From assembly GCA_047967505.1 (NCBI GenBank), contig CM106538.1: a stretch of DNA of 64,000 nt. One strand, 5' to 3'. Made by a program: the position numbers and the translations under genes. Of this stretch, positions 1 to 10,653 are shown piece by piece; positions within the stretch are counted from its first letter, which is position 1, and every line of letters begins with the position of its first letter. The DNA comes from Dipteris shenzhenensis (taxonomy: Eukaryota > Polypodiophyta > Polypodiopsida > Gleicheniales). The notes below the pieces were generated by a model. The model was not told where the DNA came from. It ran no database searches and worked only from the letters and a program-made list of their open reading frames with translations.

Positions 1-1240
1 ATTGTTCGATTGTGCATGATGAGTAGTCACTGGCTTAATTGATGCATTAAGTGCAATGTTTTCCTTAAAGTTTTTCATACTACAGGATACGAGTTTGCTT
101 ATACGGGTGGAAATAGAAGCTTGTTATCACTTGGTGCATATTTTCCGTTAGATGCAGTAGGATACTAGTTACAAAGTGTCTTTGCCAATTATTTCACTTG
201 AATCATGCTCCTCTTATGCTTGAGTTTGTGGTCACGTATTGAGTTTAACATAATAGTCTACAGGATACTGGTGGCATAGTGGTTAGATGCATTCATTTCT
301 AGTTCCGATAGAACTATCATTCAGACATTGGTCATAATAGAAGTATGGAGGGCTAAAATCCTTTTTTGGCTCCCTAAGTTTTTTAAAGCATGGTATTGTC
401 CAGATTATATAGGTATTTTCACTAAGCAAAATTAATCCTTATGATGAAAATGTGTTTTTTTCTTTTGACATAGTTAGTTCTATTTCCATGTTTTTGGATC
501 GAATGTATGGATAATCTTCTGCAAGCATAAAAGACATGATATGTATATGTAGCACATGATCATGTTTACATATTTTCAGTCATATATTCTACCTTGTGAT
601 CTATCATTATCTTGATGTGTGGATGTTTAATCTGAGTAGTGTTTGCTTTTTTTATCACAAATTTTATGTATTGTTGTGTCTCTACCTCTCCACAACGACT
701 CAAATTGATAGTATGGGGATGAAAGAGAAGTTAATTGTGAGTTTCAGGCATGCCTTCATTGTTGGAATATATTTAATTTGCTTATGATCACATCAATTGT
801 TCCAATGATATTGAGAGGAGTAAGATGCTGGATGAGGTTCTCGCTCGCTTGAAACCTATTTAATCTTGCTCGCTTATTTGGGGCTGCTCGCTTTTCTCTG
901 CTCGCTTTTTGGTAATCCTCCAAGGCCAAGGGCAGCCCTTTATGGAAGTCTATTTGGGGTGTCTTTGAAGATATATAATCCTTTCTACAATTCTCTAGTA
1001 ATGGGGCCTTCATGACCATTGAATCAATTTGAGTGTCAACAATGTTCAGAAGCTGCACATTGACAGATGAACAATTTAGTGTGGCATCTGGTCTTTTTAA
1101 GAAGGGGATTCAATTTTGGGGGCAGTTGTGGAATAGAGAACTCTTTACATGGAAGACATGGTAGGAAATCAGAAGGGAATTTTCCCTCACCAATCAAAAT
1201 CAGGGACTGCTTATGGGGAGGTTGGACTTATGGAAATGAG
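1..1240. other. AT-rich stretch without a recognisable gene
   Basis: I see no conserved protein in this stretch on either strand. Arms at 698-721 (+) and 1011-1034 (reverse complement) share a 12-base core ACTCAAATTGAT and partly matching flanks, so they could form a stem with a loop of about 290 bases. A 100-codon open frame on the minus strand (756-1058) has no recognisable motif. The right part may be the degraded gag or protease part of the copia fragment that becomes readable near 1320. Confidence 0.5.
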
Positions 1241-1319
1241 AAATAGTTGGAAAGGAGGCTCTGTCCTGTGCTTGCATAAAGAATTCAGTTGGGTACTACT
1301 AACATGGATGATCTCTTGG

Positions 1320-1900
1320 AGGAGGTAACATAAAGTTTCCTTTTGCAAATGGGTCTGCATTTGTCTTAAGAATTGTGAGACATGTGTCTAAGCTAACCAA
1401 GAGTCTTATTTCAGCGGGTTAGCTAGATGATGCTGGTTTTCAAACCACCTTTGGTTTTCTGAGTTGGGAAATTCAAAAGAGCTCTATGGTTTTGGCAAGG
1501 GGTGCCAATTGTGGGACAATGTATTCCTTACTCATCCCTTACATGTATTAGAGGTTTTTGATCATGTTGTTGCAATAACCAAGTAGCCAAGTACTTCTTT
1601 ATGGCATTGCCGATTGGGACACATGAGCTAGAATGGAATGAAACTCTTATACCATTTGGGTTATGTACCGCTTTTGAGTTTTTCTAACTTTGAATTTTGT
1701 GAGCATTGTCCCTATGGGAAGCAGACTAAATCAGCCCATAAAAGAAGGGGAAATAAAGATCTCCAAAATCTTGATTTGGAGCATTTAGACGATGTGGTCC
1801 CATGCCTACACAGTCATTAGTCGGCGCTGAATACTCTGTGACATTCATTGATGATGCAACTAGAAAAGTGTGGGCTTATGCTATAGCTCAGAAGAGCAAT
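1320..1900 (+). pseudogene. Ty1/copia GAG-pre-integrase and integrase head, decayed
   Basis: Conceptual translation in shifting frames gives a copia GAG-pre-integrase region (RHVSKLTKSLI, then a broken LWHCRLGHMS-type motif near 1605-1640) and the integrase zinc-binding tail FEFCEHCPYGKQTKS near 1690-1730. It reaches the start of the integrase core (a TFIDDATRKVWAY-like reading at 1840-1885). At about 1885-1915 the integrase stops and reverse transcriptase sequence begins, so most of integrase and the N-terminal half of RT are deleted. Several stops and frameshifts make it non-functional. The same family occurs inverted at 4380-4665. Confidence 0.8.
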
Positions 1901-1905
1901 TTGTT

Positions 1906-2900
1906 CCTGGGTCCCAAGGTTTCACAAGAAGCGAGATTGAGCACTGCCTCTACACTAAAAGGGCTAAGGATAATAGTGTGATATTCTTGGCACTTTATGT
2001 GGATGATATGCTATTGGCTAGCAAGAACATTTATGAGATGGGTCCATTGAAAGCCAAGTTTTATGAGGCCTTTGACATGAAGGATTTGGGACCTGCAGGT
2101 CATATTCTTGGTATGCACATCACACATGACCGGAGTAGGAAACTCCTTCGTCGGAGTTCATAGAAGGAGTATGTCACAAAAGTATTACAACATTTCAATA
2201 TGGGGGGAGGGAAGGTAGTAAGTACTCCATTGCCTCCATATGTGAAACTGAGTCAGGTAGATAGCCCCAAATCAGATGAGAAGAGGGCCATGATGGGCAA
2301 GGTTCCTTATGCATCAGTGGTTGGGAGTCTTATGTATGCTATGAGAGCTATTAGATCATGCATTGCATTTACAATGGGAGTTGTTACCAAGTATATGGAT
2401 AATCCAAGGAAGAGGCATTGGGAGGTAGTTAAGTGCATCATAAGGTACATGAAGGGTACCAAGGAGATGTGCATCTGCTTTGATAGAGGAGAGATGCATG
2501 TACTTTGGTACAGAGATCCTTTGCAGGTGGTGCAATGTTCTAGATGTCTTGTGCATAGAAGTGTGCATTGCTTTGTCTACCACAGAGGCCGAGTATGTTA
2601 CAGCCACATAGAGGGTTGCAAGAAGGCTATATGGATTGATTGGCTAGTGGGAGACTTGGGGATTCATATAGGTGTACTGACAATGCATAGTGATTCCATG
2701 AGTGTTATTTAACTACTAGCTCAAAATTCGGTCTTTCATGCAAAGACCAAAAACATTGAGCTCATGTACCATTTCATCACAGGGAGGTACTTGAGGACAA
2801 GCGCATAGAGCTTCTCAAGGTCCATACAGATGATAACCCTATAGATATGCTGACGAAGAGTTTACCTAGTCAACGGTGTGAGTATTATCATGTATAGATG
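1906..2900 (+). pseudogene. Ty1/copia reverse transcriptase C-terminal half and RNase H, decayed
   Basis: The reading holds the copia RT catalytic box LALYVDDMLLASK (about 1990-2030), then FDMKDLGPAGHILGM and the VPYASVVGSLMYAM block (about 2305-2345). RNase H follows: EGCKKAIWIDWLVGDLG near 2610-2660, and the family tail VFHAKTKNIE...HTDDNP.DMLTKSLP...CEYYH at about 2725-2890. There are in-frame stops after 2160 and 2712 and a frameshift near 2500. Enzyme order and motifs are those of plant Pseudoviridae-type elements. It ends just before a polypurine tract and LTR, as expected for the 3' end of pol. Confidence 0.88.
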
Positions 2901-2950
2901 GGCATTGGATAGTATGCTCACCATCTATTCTCCCTTAAAGGCACGTTTGC

Positions 2951-2965
2951 CTTTAAGTGGGAGGT
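2951..2965 (+). promoter_or_regulatory. polypurine tract of the plus-strand copia fragment
   Basis: The purine run AAGTGGGAGG precedes TGTGGGGGTT, the expected arrangement of PPT followed by the first bases of a 3' LTR. It lies about 60 bases after the last recognisable RNase H codons. Confidence 0.65.
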
Positions 2966-3188
2966 TGTGGGGGTTAAAGGTCACTGCACCTTAACCCCAA
3001 TTATGTACAATACTCAAACACACATATATATCGATGACATAGAAGATTAGGGTGTTGTGCACCCACCAAAACTTGTGTGGCTCTCTCTTCTCACTCTTCC
3101 TCTCTCTCACCCTCTTCCGTGCTGCTTTTTTTGTGAGCACTCTCAATCCAGCTGCATAAACTCCATATCCTTTGCTGCCACAAGTCCA
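2966..3188 (+). repeat. 3' LTR of the plus-strand copia fragment (right end uncertain)
   Basis: The sequence starts with TGTGGGGGTTAAAGG after the polypurine tract and contains a pyrimidine-rich stretch (3080-3120) typical of R/U5. The right boundary is set where minus-strand copia RT sequence becomes readable (about 3190). No matching 5' LTR was found in the window, so the element is 5'-truncated or rearranged. Confidence 0.5.
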
Positions 3189-3189
3189 A

Positions 3190-3440
3190 GTACACATCTA
3201 AGTGTGGTCATCTTCACAACCAAAGAGAAGATCTAATCAAAGTCCACACCCTTCTCTTTCTTAAACCCTTTAGCAACCAAATGAGCCTTGTACTTAGACA
3301 CATCATCACTTGCGACCTTCATCTTGTAGACCCATTTACATGGCAATGCTTTATTTCCATGTGGCAAAGAAACCAAGTCCCAAGTCTTTTCCCTCATGAG
3401 TGACCTCATCTTTGATTGCATACCATAATCCTAATTGCAC
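3190..3440 (-). pseudogene. copia reverse transcriptase N-terminal part
   Basis: The translation contains EKTWDLVSLPHGNKALPCKWVYKMK followed by YKAHLVAKGFKKEKGVDFD and, after a stop, an IFS.VVKMTTLR reading. These are the first conserved RT blocks of copia elements, present here in order. The catalytic YVDD box is missing because the fragment is cut off at about 3190. Confidence 0.85.
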
Positions 3441-3759
3441 TGATCCTCATCCATCATAGACTCTCTATAGCAAGAAGGCTCCCCGCAATCAGTAAGCATC
3501 ACATATTCTACCCTTGGAACAAATCTATCAAGCGGTCTAGACATTCTAGTTGATCTTCTCAAGGGCATTTCAACTTGCTGTCCCACCTACATATCAGCCA
3601 CATTTGGCTCATCATTTCCACCAATAGATGACCCATCATCTGCCCTTGATTGTGTACCTATGGGAGTACCTGGTGGCACCATTTCATGCACATTTGGTGC
3701 ATAGACACCTTGCTTTCTATCACCATATGCAAGTGGATTCACATTCTAGAAAGTGATTC

Positions 3760-4260
3760 TCCTCATTTCCACATCCTTCATGGGTGTCTAATGCATCTTC
3801 TTCTCATTGAAGACCACATCATGGCTTCATATTATCTTCTTTGCTTCTAGATCCCAGAGATGATAGCCCATCTCTCCACTTTTACCATAACCTAGAAAGA
3901 TGCATTTCCTAGACTTAGGATCTAGCTTCTTCCAACACTCTTTTGGCACATGTGCATATGATTCACACCCAAATATATGCAAATGAGAGTAAGAGGGCTT
4001 CTTGCCACTCCATGCCTCTTCAAGAATTTTACCATTCAATTTCCTACTAGGTGATCTATTGATCACATGCACTGTAGTCTTCATTGCCTCAACCCAAAAA
4101 CCACTAGAAAGACTTGCATTGGAAAGCATACATTGCAACCTTTCCTGAATGGTGCAGTTCATCTTTTTTGCAATGGATTTTGCTTTATAGTATGAAGGGA
4201 TGTGAGCTCCCTCTTGATCCCACATGTATCATAGAAATGTTAAAAGTCATGAGAGAGACA
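3760..4260 (-). pseudogene. copia integrase C-terminal part and hinge
   Basis: The open frame of 132 codons (4225-3827) covers the second half of a copia integrase: ERLQCMLSNASLSSGFWVEA, then TTVHVINRSPSRKLNGK, HLHIFGCESYAHVPKE and RKCIFLGYG. These motifs define the copia integrase C-terminal core and GKGY-like region. The frame continues degenerately to the hinge before RT (3440-3760). The catalytic aspartates lie upstream in decayed sequence. Confidence 0.88.
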
Positions 4261-4379
4261 CTCTCCACCACCAGTCAGTCTATAGGCAATCTCATAGAGT
4301 ATTCAGCCCCGCCTAATGATTGTGTAGGCATGGGACCCAAACGGCATAAGAGATCCATTCCCTTTTGGCTCATATGGCC

Positions 4380-4890
4380 CAACCAGAAATGCCATAAAGA
4401 AGTACTTGGCTACTTGGCTATTGCAACAACATGATCAGACACCCTTGATACATGTAAGGGATATAGAATCCCACACTTGGTAGCCCTAACCAAAAGCATA
4501 GAGCCCTTTTGAAATATATAACTCCCAAAAACAAAGATGGTCTGAAAACTAGCATCATCTAGCTGACTCGCTAAAATGAGACTCTTGGTCAGCTTAGACA
4601 CATGCCTTGCATTTTTCAAAACAAAAGCGGACCCATTTGCAAAAGAAAATTTTATGTCACCTGTTTGGGCCCACTATGTCACATGCATAGTTATTTCCAA
4701 GATGCACAGAACCTGTCTTTCCACTATCATAAGTGGAGAACCATTCCCTATGGGGAAAAACTTGGAATGAAGCACAAGAATCCAAAATCCAATCTTGGGA
4801 ATATGGATCATCTGAAGTGGTAAGCAACTATGCAGGTAGACTAGACATGAAGAGAATGTCATTGTCACTATCATTAGTGATGACTGCATT
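4380..4890 (-). pseudogene. copia protease and GAG-pre-integrase region
   Basis: From 4890 down there are readings resembling the copia protease core (a WILD.G.S.H...WF motif around 4800-4740). The GAG-pre-integrase block RHVSKLTKSLILASQLDDASF...PLHVSRVSDHVVAIAK follows (4619-4410). The segment 4380-4665 is the reverse complement of a diverged copy of 1320-1640 and shares long matched words, so both fragments belong to one family. Confidence 0.75.
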
Positions 4891-4979
4891 AATCTCCTCG
4901 ACCTTCACTTTTCCTTTATCCTCCCTTAGACTCTCTTCCTTCTTATTTGCAGCCCAATTTGCATTCTTTTTCTCCTCTT

Positions 4980-5725
4980 TTTGCTCTCTTTTTAGCTTGT
5001 AGCAATCCTTTTACATATGGCCCTTTTTGCCACAATGGTAACACACCAAATTTCCATGCCTTGGATTGCAACAAGACTTCCCTCGTTCTTGGGACTTCCC
5101 CCTGAACTGTGATCTTCCCCTTTGCACATTTAAGTTTGCATCCTACTTGTTGCCATCCATAGTCTTTCTTCTAATCTCCTCAGCCAATAAGCTACCAACA
5201 ACATCATAAAACTTTAGTACTCCACTAGGTATAGAGTTACTAATCCCATGAGGATGGCAATGAAGACAAGAGGAATATTGCCTTAGTCTCCGCATCAAAA
5301 TTTAGCTTTTGAGCCTGAAGCTAGCTGAAAATAATATTGAATTCATTCGAGTGAGAAGTAATGGAGATCTGTTCCTTCATCTATAGCTCAAACAACCTCT
5401 TATAAGGTAGACTTTATTAGAAGAAGTTTCCTTCTCATAAGCAGCACATAATTTCTTTTACAAATCTTCCTTAGTCTTCTCATTTACTACTATGAAATAA
5501 AGTGACTCTGTAAGATGAATTCTAATAATAGACTTTGCTATTATATCCAACTCATTCCAACCATCCTCAGACATTGCTACAGACTTAGCTGCAATCCCTT
5601 CCAAGGGTTTTATTTGCTTCTTTTGAATAAGTGCATCCCTTTCTATTATTTCCACAAAGAAAATTTTATACCATCAAACTTTTAACGCTGAAAAACTCCT
5701 TTTCAGACATGGAAGAGGATGCCAT
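4980..5725 (-). pseudogene. copia gag with CCHC zinc knuckle
   Basis: The minus strand encodes a gag-like frame from 5725, with an open part at 5655-5458 and a CX2CX4HX4C zinc knuckle (CYHCGKKGHM then KDC) at about 5040-5000. The knuckle is interrupted by a stop codon between its histidine and last cysteine. A lysine-rich tail (LKREQKEEKK) follows, typical of the gag to protease transition. Confidence 0.75.
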
Positions 5726-8700
5726 GATTCAAATAAAGCAAAATCCCAAATGCTAGTGCCTGCAACAAAGAATCACACCAAATACCAGGTGCACCCAAAT
5801 ATGTCTATACCACAATTGATGGTAATATCACCCAAAACTCAAAACTCAAAGCATCAAAATGAATCTGACTTCTGTGCATATACTATGCATCTATATGAGC
5901 AAATCTAGCCAAAAAGAAAATGCCAACCTACAATGACAAAATAATGGCAAACCCAATGCCAATAAGAGCCAAATGCCTCAAGCATGAACACTATCCATGG
6001 GCATAAGCATCAATAATATCTCATCCAAGAGAGAATAGAACTATTGGTGCATCAACTGCAATGTGTCAAAGCTATCTCTCAACATAAAATAGCATCTATG
6101 TGCTAAACATCCATCAATAAAGTATCCCACAATGCAGTCTGGGTCTATCAGTGCATCCAACAAGGATCACAATAATGCATCCAAATGGCTTGTAAAGCTC
6201 CACATCAAGGATCACAATGCATCCAAATGGCCTGTAAAGCATCCACTACAACCTAATGCAAACCACAAATGATCACCCTCGGAGTGATCTGCATAAGGTA
6301 TGTCCCAAAATTCACGACCCCACGACAATGATCGCTATTACTGAAAATAGGACTTGAGATGCCTTAAAACATGGGCATCAGTGGCATAATCGAACTCAAC
6401 AAGACAATCTACAAATATCTCTCTTCTGCTGGAACTCCAAAATCCTAATCGATGAATGGGACACAAGGAGTCAACCCTTTGAAGTAGATGTGCACACTTT
6501 TCGAGCAAAAACCTACGAGCAGAAAAGTCCGAGCGATAATTTTTGACACCAACCATGCTTGTATATTTCTCAAAGGAATATACAATTCTTTCTTAATTTC
6601 TCATTTATAGAACCATATACTTACTTATTTTTCATTATAACCCTCATTTAGAGAACATCATCTATATATGAACAAATAGTGAACACTTTAGAAACTCCTA
6701 TAAATACCTCCCTACCATACTCTCTTTTGAGGATTATGGTAATTAAATCAATTTAAAAGAGTTTCCCTAATCTTTAGCAATCCCATATTTGAAGCTCTCG
6801 TATAACAATGTATACCATATTCCTTGGATGAATAGGAAAAAGATATTGGAAACCTTATACTTGAGGCCATTATAATCGATCATAAATTAATCTCTAATAC
6901 ATTATCAAATATGGGAAGGCAAGGAACAAATTTTCAAAATATTCCCAATTCTCCAAACCTAAGTACTTTTAAGGAAATGTGGTCTGTATTGAACTCCTTC
7001 CTACCATAATATGAATTAGGGAGAAGTTATAACTCTCGTATACATCTTGAAATTTTTACTTTTTATCTTTTATAACTATCAAAAGTATAATTTTAAGCCT
7101 ACCATTGCATAGATCATAAAATTTTGAACATTTTTCCTTGTTATAGCTCCTCAATCTGAGATAAGGAGCAAAAGTTATGACCCCTTCTACGTAGGCTCTC
7201 CAAGGGTATTCCGCCAGCGGAATAAGGTTGGGGGGCAAGCTCTTCAAACCATATTCCTCTGGAAAAATACACTTAGAGGGTCTATTAAAAAAGTATTATA
7301 TTATTTTCTTAGGTCATCCTGAGGAACTATAAAGAGGATATTTTCTCAAAATTTCATGATCCAATCAATGGTGAAAGGAAAAGAAAGGATTTTTGAAAGT
7401 GATAAAATAAGTCACCACTTGGACATTTTATATGTATATTATATAAAGGTATATTTATATCTATATCTATTTATTAGTATTTCATATTTACTTACATATT
7501 CCTTGAAATAATTTGGATTTTTTTGCTCCCCAAAAATGACTTGAGCCTATATATTTTGACCCCTCCTACCTTTTGTCCACTCTTCACTCAGGGGTTTTTG
7601 CTCAAAAAATGGAAACCCCCCTTTGAATTGACCAAGAAATAAAACCTTAGGAAAGAAACCTTACTAGATAAATCCACGTGGCACCTGTGTGTAGATGTGA
7701 AGAAATCTACAACAAAGAAAAGAATAGTCGACACAGAGGATCACAAATCAGAGAATCCTTCACATAATTACCCAAAAATTTATAGACAACAGTTATGGCT
7801 CATGCCCAATCCATTGGAATAGACAGATCTAGAAATGGTAGCCTGAACAAGTAGGTCAAGCTCATGGGTGTCCAAACCTTACAAGATCTAGAAGAATACA
7901 AAATGGTTGCTTCCAATAGTTTTTCCTGCTCCTGCTCCTTGTCCCAGGCTGGTTGGAAGCTAAATGAAAGCCCAGAGATTCTTTGGAAGTGTTTGCTTGA
8001 GCCGTGGGTTCACAGGACATCTAGACATAGAGGGAGTAGGGTGATTTATGAAATGAGCTCTTGAGCTTGTGTAGGCCCTCAAAAGGTTTGCAATGCTCAT
8101 AGAATGAGCAACAGGTTCTAGATCCAAAGAATGGAGGCACCCACAACCCACAAAATGGTTCGTGGCTCACTAAGTGAAAAACATCATCACACGCTCTTCA
8201 AAAATGCCTTTTGCTTCCAAGAAAACCACCTATAGCTTGCCAAAACTACTCAAAGACTTCCAAAAACCACTTGCAGAATTATACAAGATTTCAATACCAC
8301 CTAGAATATTGCATATGAAGGGAGAAGGTTATATATTTCTTTAAGTATCAATATACCTCTGATTTGCAACATAACCCACAAAAAAACCTCGCTTCTAAAC
8401 TTCATAAAAAAACTCGCTTCTTACCCTTTCCCAAGATGAGGTACCTCTCTAGTTCTCCAAGCTTCAATGCAGTCACTTGCCTTCCTACAGGCCTATGGTG
8501 CATCAAGTCAAAGTTCGTGTGTAGGATGGTCAAGTGGAAGGTATTTAGCATGGCCTTCATAAACCATCTTTCTTAAATGTTTGGAGTGTCATGCATTCAA
8601 GTTAGGAATACAAATAGGACAACCTACGTATCCCCACTTGCTCTGAGTCCTACTACATGCATGCACAAAAAGATCACTAGAATTGCATAGATCACACCAC

Positions 8701-8739
8701 AAAGCACAAAAGTATCATTAGGCATGCACAAGCACATAC
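5726..8739. other. 3 kb without recognisable genes
   Basis: I recognise no gene here. Open frames are short and show no motif. A small tandem duplication lies at about 6161-6242, where two units of roughly 42 bases share GGATCACAA and ATGCATCCAAATGGC. The left part may be leader or LTR of the minus-strand copia fragment, but I could not find a convincing primer-binding site. The stretch 7040-7500 is very AT-rich. Confidence 0.5.
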
Positions 8740-9511
8740 CTAAACACTCTCCATATCTTGGATAGTCGTGATGGTCCACATCAAAATTCCCATGATGGAA
8801 ATCTTTGTGATGAGATTTGGAGCTATAAAGACATCAAAGACATGTATGGTTGTCCATAGGGTCTGAAGCTCCTCAATCAAGGGTGCCATGTACATGTCCA
8901 TATCCTTGGCCTTATACTTAAAGGGCATAAGTAGGGTAAGAATCAGGTGCCCCTTCTTTATTAAAAGTCATGGTGGGATATTGTAGTTCACTAAGACTAT
9001 GGGCCATGCCAACCAAGATGTGGAACATAACTCGAAAGGGTAATTGTGTGGGCCACATGGTGTCTATATCCTTCCATGTAGCACAATCTCTAGGAACCCT
9101 CAAAGTGTCATTGGTAGACCAGTGTGGAGCATGCCATGTCATCAATTGCACAATGAACGCGCATTTGAACATGTGTTCTATTTTGGGGATGATGGGAAAG
9201 TGTCTCAAGAACTTTACTGGGATCTTGTCACCCAACAAATCCTATTGCACACTTTAAAAATTAACCAAATATCAATACTCGCAACAACGAAACAAAATAC
9301 AATCATTGGGACAAGCATGAATGGTGTCATAATCCATGCCAATCATTGTCAACATCTTCTTTGCTTCATCTTTGGAGTTTGGCATGGTATTTGGGGTAGA
9401 CAACATCTTTTGCAACAATCTATTATAGTTTTCATATCCAAGAAACCTTAAGAATGAGATACTAATTAAAATAATGAAGAATGAGAATATACTAATTAAG
9501 ACAATTTGCAC
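8740..9511 (-). pseudogene. CACTA (En/Spm) TNP2-type transposase fragment
   Basis: Three overlapping minus-strand frames match successive parts of plant TNP2-like transposases (Transposase_21 family). One is EAKKML..IGMDYDTIHACPNDCILFR (about 9400-9275). The next holds LRHFPIIPKIEHMFKCAF, LMTWHA, LRVPRDCATWKDID and ...LGMAH-like text (9238-8918). The third is MYMAPLIEELQTLW...VFDVF...LMWTI (8897-8750). The order is correct and at least two frame changes are needed. The protein would normally cut and move the element's terminal inverted repeats; only this piece of the catalytic protein survives. No CACTA termini were found next to it. Confidence 0.85.
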
Positions 9512-9984
9512 TAGCTTGGGATTTTTATAGTACGTTTTTTTTAATAAAAATAAGTTTTTTTAAATTAAAAAATGTTTGGGAATGCTTAAAACAAAAAAAA
9601 TGCAGTTTTTTGAACCGATCAAGGTGAACCGGTTGATCGGGAAAATACCATGTGGTATCTACATACACCATGTAGTATCGCGATAAAAATACTGTGAGGT
9701 GTACCCAAACATTGTACGGTGTCTAGTATAAAACCTTGTGCAGTGTATTACCACACCACAAGGTATTTTCACATGAGTAAATAGCACGTGGCACATTTGG
9801 ATTGCCGCAAAATTGAGTGCGGTATTTCAAAATACTGCACAGTAAATTTGCAACTATGGGTCTATAAAAGTGGCCCGAACTCGTTTATTTTGATCACAAT
9901 CCTACTGGTGAATAGTCGCCTACTATTTCAGGTAATTTAGGAGTGCCGCCGTGCATGGGTCAACTGTAACATCAAATTCAAAAT
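9512..9984. other. non-coding AT-rich stretch
   Basis: I see nothing conserved. The words CACCATG and TACCACACC recur, with several short self-complementary stretches around 9640-9850. A TATA-like CTATAAAAG lies at 9862. It may be leftover sequence of the older gypsy copy that follows. Confidence 0.35.
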
Positions 9985-10041
9985 TAAAAAAAAAGGAGAT
10001 TTGGTGTTGGTCTACAATTCTAAGTTGGGAAGGTTTCCGAG
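9985..10041 (+). pseudogene. older gypsy integrase tail, left half of the insertion site
   Basis: The frame starting at 9995 reads GDLVLVYNSKLGRFP, the typical start of the C-terminal GPY/F module of Ty3/gypsy integrases. It is interrupted at 10041 by the Athila-like element and continues at 19743. Its last 5 bases, CCGAG, are the left copy of the target-site duplication. Confidence 0.85.
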
Positions 10042-10547
10042 TGTTAAGGGCAAAAGCAGCGATAGCAAAGAGGAACTAGGGGGGGAGTCCTTAGATCATT
10101 AGTCCTTAGATTATTATCATTAATACGTTGTATCTAGTTTATAGTGAGATATGAAAAGACGGAAGTTCTAGGACTAGGCGGAGAACTGAATAGGCACGGT
10201 AACTGTCACGGCAATCGTCACGGCAACCGTGAAGGAGTTATGTGTGCCGGTTAGATAAGAGAGAAGAGAGCGATCATTCAGAAGGATCATTGGGGCTCAT
10301 TGGGGATCATTGGTGAGGATCGGAGCAAGGATCAGTGCTATGTATCAGAGAGTACGGTGTTGTACTGCTCGGAGAAATGTAATACAGAGATTCTATTGCA
10401 TCTACCTTGTTGTTTTATCATGAATGATTCTGTCGATCACCGTTCTACTCTATGAATTTTCATACGCAGTTCTGAAGTACGATTACGCATGTAAATCTGT
10501 CGCAGTAGTGCGTTTCGAGTTAGTCTTCAGAGTAGAGAGGGCTAACA
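10042..10547 (+). repeat. 5' LTR of the Athila-like element
   Basis: This 506-bp copy is near-identical to 19237-19742. The four differences from the 3' copy are two adjacent to the start (GGGC against GGAA) and two in the repeat-like tract CACGGCAATCGTCACGGC near 10208-10220. It contains short direct repeats GGATCATTGGGG and CTCATTGGGG around 10280-10310. No strong TATA box is obvious. Confidence 0.97.
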
Positions 10548-10550
10548 CTT

Positions 10551-10568
10551 TGGCGACCACGGAAGATT
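10551..10568 (+). promoter_or_regulatory. primer-binding site candidate
   Basis: TGGCGACCACGG begins 3 bases after the LTR, where minus-strand synthesis is normally primed by a tRNA whose 3' end is complementary. The TGG start fits the CCA end of a tRNA. I could not name the tRNA with confidence. Confidence 0.55.
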
Positions 10569-10653
10569 TCCATGTTCGTCGCGGTGGATACCCCGGAGAG
10601 GTTGGATGCTCCCCATCTGTAATACTCTGATTCCTCGGTGCGTGGACTAGCGC

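Larger units (their letters stand above)
3190..5725 (-). mobile_element. Ty1/copia fragment, minus strand, gag to start of RT
   Basis: Reading the minus strand from 5725 down gives gag, a zinc knuckle, protease region, GAG-pre-integrase, integrase and the first part of RT, the normal copia order. RT stops at the LTR of the inverted neighbour near 3190. Stops and frameshifts are scattered throughout. The start is placed at the ATG at 5725-5723 (MASSSMSEKEFF), which resembles the usual gag start. Confidence 0.82.
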
